NCBI GenBank assembly: GCA_948742005.1
Contig: CAPYQR010000056.1
Span: 1-8,982 of the forward strand
Origin: an uncultured bacterium
GTDB lineage: Bacteria; Cyanobacteriota; Vampirovibrionia; Gastranaerophilales; Gastranaerophilaceae
Reading direction: 5' to 3'
DNA: 8,982 nt
Shown here: positions 6,145 to 8,982 of the stretch, piece by piece
Numbering within the stretch: the stretch's first letter is position 1
Layout: every line of letters begins with the position of its first letter
Position numbers and translations under genes: made by a program
Notes under the pieces: generated by a model
Seen by the model: the letters and a program-made list of their open reading frames with translations, nothing else
Told to the model about the DNA's origin: nothing
The model's database searches: none

Positions 6145-6218
6145 TGCGCCCAATGGGACTCAAACCCATAGTCTTTGGCTTCGGAGACCAATGCTTTATT
6201 CACTTAAGCTATGAGCGC
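6145..6218 (-). tRNA. tRNA-Arg (anticodon CCG)
   Basis: All parts fold by hand on the minus strand: acceptor GCGCTCA/TGGGCGC (one U-G pair), D stem GCTT/AAGC with a 9-base loop, anticodon stem TTGGT/GCCAA around CTCCGAA (T33, anticodon CCG at 6182-6184), a 5-base variable loop, T stem ATGGG/CCCAT with loop TTTGAGT, and discriminator A. It reads the Arg codon CGG. CCA is not encoded. Position 56 is T instead of C and position 19 is A instead of G, so the usual G19-C56 contact becomes A-U. The gene starts 3 bases after the stop codon of the phosphorylase gene, so it probably shares its transcript and is released by RNase P. Confidence 0.93.
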
Positions 6219-6221
6219 AAA

Positions 6222-7028
6222 TTAAAACTTATATATCATCCGCTTGATTAAATCTGCAAGTTTTTTGCCGGATTTTTGACCAATTTCCAAAACCTCATTG
6301 TGGTTTGGGGCTGTTTGGCTGACGCCTGCGGCATAATTTGTAATAAGGCTGAAACCGATTGTTTTCATTTTTAAATAATTTGCAACAATCGCCTCAGGAA
6401 CGCTTGACATCCCGACAGCATCAGCACCTAAGGTTCTAAAAGCCTTGATTTCAGCTTTTGTTTCGTAGCTTGGACCTGTGACGGCTAAATAAACACCTTT
6501 TATTAAATCCAAATTCAAATCACACGCACAATTTAGCGCAAGATTTTGTAATTGTGAGCAATAGCAATCGCTCATTGAGGGAAATCTTTCGCCCGAACCA
6601 TCGTTTTTGCCAATTAAAGGATTTGTTCCCATTAAATTTATATGGTCTTCTATCATCATAATATCGCCGATATTATAATTTTTATTTGTAGCACCCGAGG
6701 CATTTGTTATAAACAAAGCTTCAACGCCGAGTTTTTTAAAAACTTTAATCGGATATGTAACCTCATGCATTGAATAACCCTCGTAAAAATGGATTCTACC
6801 GCGCATGATAACACAACTTTTCCCATGGATTTCAGTAAAGAAAAGTTCGCCTTTGTGCCCCTCGACTGTTGAAGAGGCAAAATTTGGAATATCATTATAA
6901 TCTAAACTAATTCCATCTAAATCATCACAAAAACAACCCAACCCCGAACCGAGAATTATAGCGATTTTAGGATTAAAGTTGTTTGTTTTGGAATTTATAA
7001 ATTCTATGGTTTGATTCAATTTTTCCAT
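6222..7028 (-). CDS. punA: Purine nucleoside phosphorylase (trimeric, 6-oxopurine type)
   Basis: Splits inosine/guanosine with phosphate into base and (deoxy)ribose-1-phosphate in purine salvage; cytosolic. 268 residues, full length. Motifs: 'ILGSGLG' (25-31) with S28 for phosphate; 'VEGHKG' (55-60); 'MRGRIHFYEGY' (75-85) with R78, H80, Y82; 'ITNASG' (107-112); 'GPSYETKAE' (185-193) with base-binding E189; 'GMSSVPEA' (206-213) with M207; 'TNYAAG' (230-235), where N231 marks a 6-oxopurine enzyme rather than the Asp of MTA phosphorylases; H243 in 'PNHNEVL' contacts the ribose. It starts 12 bases after the rpoZ stop with no clear ribosome site, so translation is probably coupled to rpoZ. The stop is 3 bases before tRNA-Arg. 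Confidence 0.93.
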   Translation of the reverse strand: MEKLNQTIEFINSKTNNFNPKIAIILGSGLGCFCDDLDGISLDYNDIPNFASSTVEGHKGELFFTEIHGKSCVIMRGRIHFYEGYSMHEVTYPIKVFKKLGVEALFITNASGATNKNYNIGDIMMIEDHINLMGTNPLIGKNDGSGERFPSMSDCYCSQLQNLALNCACDLNLDLIKGVYLAVTGPSYETKAEIKAFRTLGADAVGMSSVPEAIVANYLKMKTIGFSLITNYAAGVSQTAPNHNEVLEIGQKSGKKLADLIKRMIYKF

Positions 7029-7040
7029 AGCATTTTTTAA

Positions 7041-7286
7041 TTAACCGACTAAACCGTCATCATCAGATTCAGATGCTTTAACCATGATAGCATGTTGAAC
7101 CGGTTTTTCTTTTTTAACGTTAGAATCAAAAGGAATTTCAACATCAAAGCCGAAATCATCTCTTGGTTTTTTGATTTGAGATTCATCAACAAGTTTTTTA
7201 GCAAGTTCAATAAGTTCATAAACTAATTGATAACGATTCGGTGCTTTTTCATTTAAATCCCAAGCGGTTTTTGTAATTTGATTCAT
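7041..7286 (-). CDS. rpoZ: DNA-directed RNA polymerase omega subunit
   Basis: Small RNA polymerase subunit that helps fold and assemble the beta' subunit. At 81 residues it has the usual size. The family core is 'APNRYQLVYELIELAKKL' (15-32), where NRY(x)LV starts the first conserved helix, and 'KPVQHAI' (61-67), matching the KPV-x2-AI motif of the second. The insert between them (residues 35-60, 'KKPRDDFGFDVEIPF') is longer and more acidic than in E. coli, and the tail is acidic. AGGAG (7293-7297), 6 bases before ATG, supports the start. First of a probable rpoZ-punA-tRNA-Arg unit; a promoter candidate sits just upstream. Confidence 0.8.
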   Translation of the reverse strand: MNQITKTAWDLNEKAPNRYQLVYELIELAKKLVDESQIKKPRDDFGFDVEIPFDSNVKKEKPVQHAIMVKASESDDDGLVG

Positions 7287-7305
7287 ATTTTTCTCCTATA
7301 TAATA

Positions 7306-7334
7306 ATCTTACAATGAGAAAATTTATCATGCAA
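7306..7334 (-). promoter_or_regulatory. Possible promoter for rpoZ-punA-tRNA-Arg
   Basis: On the minus strand TTGCAT (7334-7329) and TAAGAT (7311-7306) are 17 bases apart. Both hexamers are weak matches (3 of 6 and 4 of 6). The site falls in the 66-base gap after the ATP-grasp gene, so read-through from that gene is an alternative source of transcript. Confidence 0.3.
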
Positions 7335-7352
7335 GAGCGGCATTAATTAATT

Positions 7353-8498
7353 TTATATTTCAATAAATTCTTCCATATTCAGCTTTAAAATATTTTTAAT
7401 TTCTTCCAAATCAGCACATTTTGCAAAAACAATAGCAAAAACAGGGTTTGTTTTAAAATCAATTTTGCGCACAACAAGCGGATTTGAGATATTTTTTAAA
7501 TATTTATCGTAATTTATGTTTTTAATTTTTGTTTTGTCGATATTACTTGGAATATCACCCATTGTGAAATAATAATATGAGTTATCTTTTTTTGACAGTA
7601 TATTTTCCCAATCAACATGCTTTTGTTTGAAAAAATATTCATAAACATTAATCCCCCAGGCATTTTGCGCAATATCCGTTATACACCAGCCGCAAAAACG
7701 CAGCGGGTTAAGTTCAATCGGGATAATTTCTTTTTCGTTTGCCCTTAGTTCAAGGTGAAAGGGGAAATTTTTATAGTCTGCAATTTTTCCTATTTTATCC
7801 AAGACATTTTTAAATTTTTCAAGATATTTTTCCATTATTTCTTTATTTGTAAAATAGGCTCTGTCTGAAACATCGGAATCATCAAAAAAAGGATGTTTAA
7901 AAATATTCAAAATCTGCGCGTTGTTATTTTCATCAAAATAAGCATCAAGCGCAAATTCTTCTCCTTGAATCATCTCTTCTATTATAAAATCGGCATAATT
8001 AACAACGCTTTTTGGAAAAATGCCGTCAAATTTTTTAATGTCCAATTCAAGTTTATCCAAAGCTTCAAACCACTCTTTTTCATCATTTACAGGATAAACC
8101 CCGAAGCTTAAAAAACCGGTTGAGGGTTTTAGAATAAGAGGAAATTTAAGATTTTTAACATCTAAATTTTTTAATTCATCTTTTTTGACTTCTAAAAAGA
8201 AATAATGAGGATAAATTTCTTTAATTGCGTTTCTGAATTTTGCTTTATTTTTACTTATTTTAATCATTTCATTTAATTTTGAATCAAACAGATTTTCATT
8301 AATCCAAGAAATTGAATTTTCGCTGTTTGTATAAAAAAGCTCCCCGTTTTTATATTTTTCAATTGCTTGTTTTGTTGTTAAAAGTTCATCTTCGCTAAAA
8401 TATTTTCTTGCAGTTTCATTATTTAAAACGCTGAAGTTATTTTCTTTTATTGTTTTAATTAAAAAATCTGAAACATAAGGTTTTTCTAAAATTATCAT
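7353..8498 (-). CDS. Stand-alone ATP-grasp domain protein (carboxylate-amine ligase type), substrate unknown
   Basis: ATP-grasp enzymes activate a carboxylate as acyl phosphate and join it to an amine or thiol. Residues 1-90 form a pre-ATP-grasp-like domain. 'KFPLILKPSTGFLSFGV' (118-134) has the ATP-binding K124 and a flexible small-residue loop. 'DFIIEEMIQGEEFALDAYF' (170-188) is the hinge strand with nucleotide-binding Glu residues. 'FHLELRA' (247-253) and 'IPIELNPLRFCG' (259-270) give the metal-binding E250, E262 and N264 (ExN). The C-terminal ~90 residues, including 'YYYFTMGDIP', look like a separate small domain. 381 residues, complete. GGAG at 8506-8509 precedes ATG8498. I cannot assign a substrate; it is upstream of rpoZ on the same strand with no terminator seen between. 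Not a close match to PurK, DdlB, CarB or BioC-type enzymes as I recall them. Confidence 0.8.
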   Translation of the reverse strand: MIILEKPYVSDFLIKTIKENNFSVLNNETARKYFSEDELLTTKQAIEKYKNGELFYTNSENSISWINENLFDSKLNEMIKISKNKAKFRNAIKEIYPHYFFLEVKKDELKNLDVKNLKFPLILKPSTGFLSFGVYPVNDEKEWFEALDKLELDIKKFDGIFPKSVVNYADFIIEEMIQGEEFALDAYFDENNNAQILNIFKHPFFDDSDVSDRAYFTNKEIMEKYLEKFKNVLDKIGKIADYKNFPFHLELRANEKEIIPIELNPLRFCGWCITDIAQNAWGINVYEYFFKQKHVDWENILSKKDNSYYYFTMGDIPSNIDKTKIKNINYDKYLKNISNPLVVRKIDFKTNPVFAIVFAKCADLEEIKNILKLNMEEFIEI

Positions 8499-8608
8499 TT
8501 CAAAACTCCACTTAACATTATTTTTTTATATTAACACGAAAATTAAACAAATTAATTTTAAATTATTTTATGCAAATTTTTTTGTCCAACATTATATAAA
8601 TTATATAT

Positions 8609-8636
8609 TTGTTTTTTATATTGTTTATTATATAAT
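8609..8636 (+). promoter_or_regulatory. Promoter candidate for the histidine kinase-like gene
   Basis: TATAAT (8631-8636) is a perfect -10; TTGTTT (8609-8614) is 16 bases upstream, a weak -35. The start would be near 8643, giving a leader of about 19 bases. The divergent intergenic stretch 8499-8661 is extremely AT-rich, so chance -10 matches are likely. Confidence 0.35.
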
Positions 8637-8661
8637 TAAACTCAATTGGAATAAATTGCGT

Positions 8662-8982
8662 ATGAAAACAAAAGAAAAACAAGAGGATTTACTGGCTAAA
8701 ATAATCCGCGACATAAAAACGCCTACCAACGCACAAATAACGGCGCTTGAATTATTTTTATCATCAGCATGTAAAAAAATTAATCAGGAAGAAAAAGATT
8801 TAATTAAATTGACACTGAATTCTTGTGTAAATCTTCAAAAATTAATTGAAAATTTTCATTGTGTTCATAAATTAAATTTTGAAAATCTGAAATTAAAATA
8901 TGAAAATTTTGATGTTATTGAAGTTATTAATAATGTTTTAAAGGAATTTGATATTCTGATAAAATACAGCGAGCTCGAAGTT
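8662..8982 (+). CDS. Histidine kinase-like protein lacking the phosphoacceptor His (3'-partial)
   Basis: The 107 visible residues form a HisKA-type dimerisation helical hairpin. The first helix is 'LLAKIIRDIKTPTNAQITAL' (10-29), which fits the H-box pattern S/T-H-D/E-L-K/R-T-P. The second helix is 'EEKDLIKLTLNSCVNLQKLI' (43-62). A linker 'NLKLKYENFDVIEVINNVL' (75-93), typical of the run-in to an HATPase_c domain, follows. The residue that should be the phosphorylated His is R16 (codon CGC at 8707-8709; CAC would be His). Only 9 residues precede the domain, so no sensor or membrane part is encoded downstream of ATG8662. The ATPase domain, if present, lies beyond the right edge. The ribosome site is weak; TTG8656 is a possible alternative start. 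It is either a pseudokinase, a damaged gene, or a sequence error. Confidence 0.7.
   Translation, partial: MKTKEKQEDLLAKIIRDIKTPTNAQITALELFLSSACKKINQEEKDLIKLTLNSCVNLQKLIENFHCVHKLNFENLKLKYENFDVIEVINNVLKEFDILIKYSELEV

Noticed and set aside
7893..8111. 72-codon plus-strand ORF within the ATP-grasp gene
   Set aside because: Shadow of the minus-strand ATP-grasp motifs; composition is Phe/Ile/Lys noise.
8578..8661. In-frame hydrophobic reading upstream of the kinase ATG, resembling a membrane segment (YINYIFVFYIVYYII)
   Set aside because: No ATG or GTG in that frame; it is very AT-rich intergenic DNA, which reads as Tyr/Ile/Phe by chance, and contains the promoter-like TATAAT.
1..8982. CRISPR array, transposase, integrase, phage genes, or alternative genetic code
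   Set aside because: No regular spacer-repeat pattern, no terminal inverted repeats or transposase motifs, and Trp is encoded by TGG within the genes, with TAA/TAG used as stops.

Overview
The window is AT-rich (judged by eye, not counted) and uses the standard genetic code. Several cues point to a fermentative, gut-type member of the non-photosynthetic cyanobacterial relatives (Gastranaerophilales / Vampirovibrionia, 'Melainabacteria'). These are the histidine-kinase dimerisation helix with an 'IKTPTNAQ' core, the short 'NFKG ... DTINFG' N-terminus of the RelA/SpoT-like protein, a divergent short glucose-6-phosphate isomerase, and a eukaryote/Zymomonas-type 2-keto acid decarboxylase. The placement is an inference from remembered family features, not from a search.

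Layout. The left end (1-821) holds the 3' part of a glycine-zipper protein with a Q/N/S-rich tail (+), converging with and overlapping by 9 bases a small unknown gene (-). From a well-formed promoter at 882-910 runs a RelA/SpoT-type alarmone synthetase-like gene (+). It is broken twice, in two A6 homopolymers; correcting both by one base gives a single ORF of about 418 codons (958-2214). Next come pgi (2303-3526), a strong hairpin terminator (3542-3595) and, only 20 bases beyond it, a thiamine-diphosphate decarboxylase of the pyruvate/indolepyruvate decarboxylase family (3615-5276). Then a promoter drives a signal-peptide ORF (5345-5665) that runs into a 5'-truncated iron-sulfur flavoprotein/FMN reductase remnant (5596-6120), which looks like a deletion chimera.

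The right half is mostly on the minus strand. Read in its direction the order is: a stand-alone ATP-grasp protein (8498-7353), RNA polymerase omega subunit rpoZ (7286-7041), trimeric purine nucleoside phosphorylase (7028-6222) and tRNA-Arg(CCG) (6218-6145), which starts 3 bases after the phosphorylase stop codon. Divergent from the ATP-grasp gene, and running off the right edge, is a histidine kinase-like gene whose phosphoacceptor histidine position is arginine.

How the genes fit together. Pgi plus the decarboxylase suggest sugar fermentation via glycolysis, possibly to an aldehyde/alcohol. PNP serves purine salvage, and rpoZ and tRNA-Arg are core information genes. I see no CRISPR array, transposase, phage gene or recognisable defence system. 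The most interesting signals are the doubly slipped alarmone-synthetase gene, the H-to-R kinase, the chimeric flavoprotein, the terminator-like hairpin in front of the decarboxylase, and the A19-U56 covariation in the tRNA.
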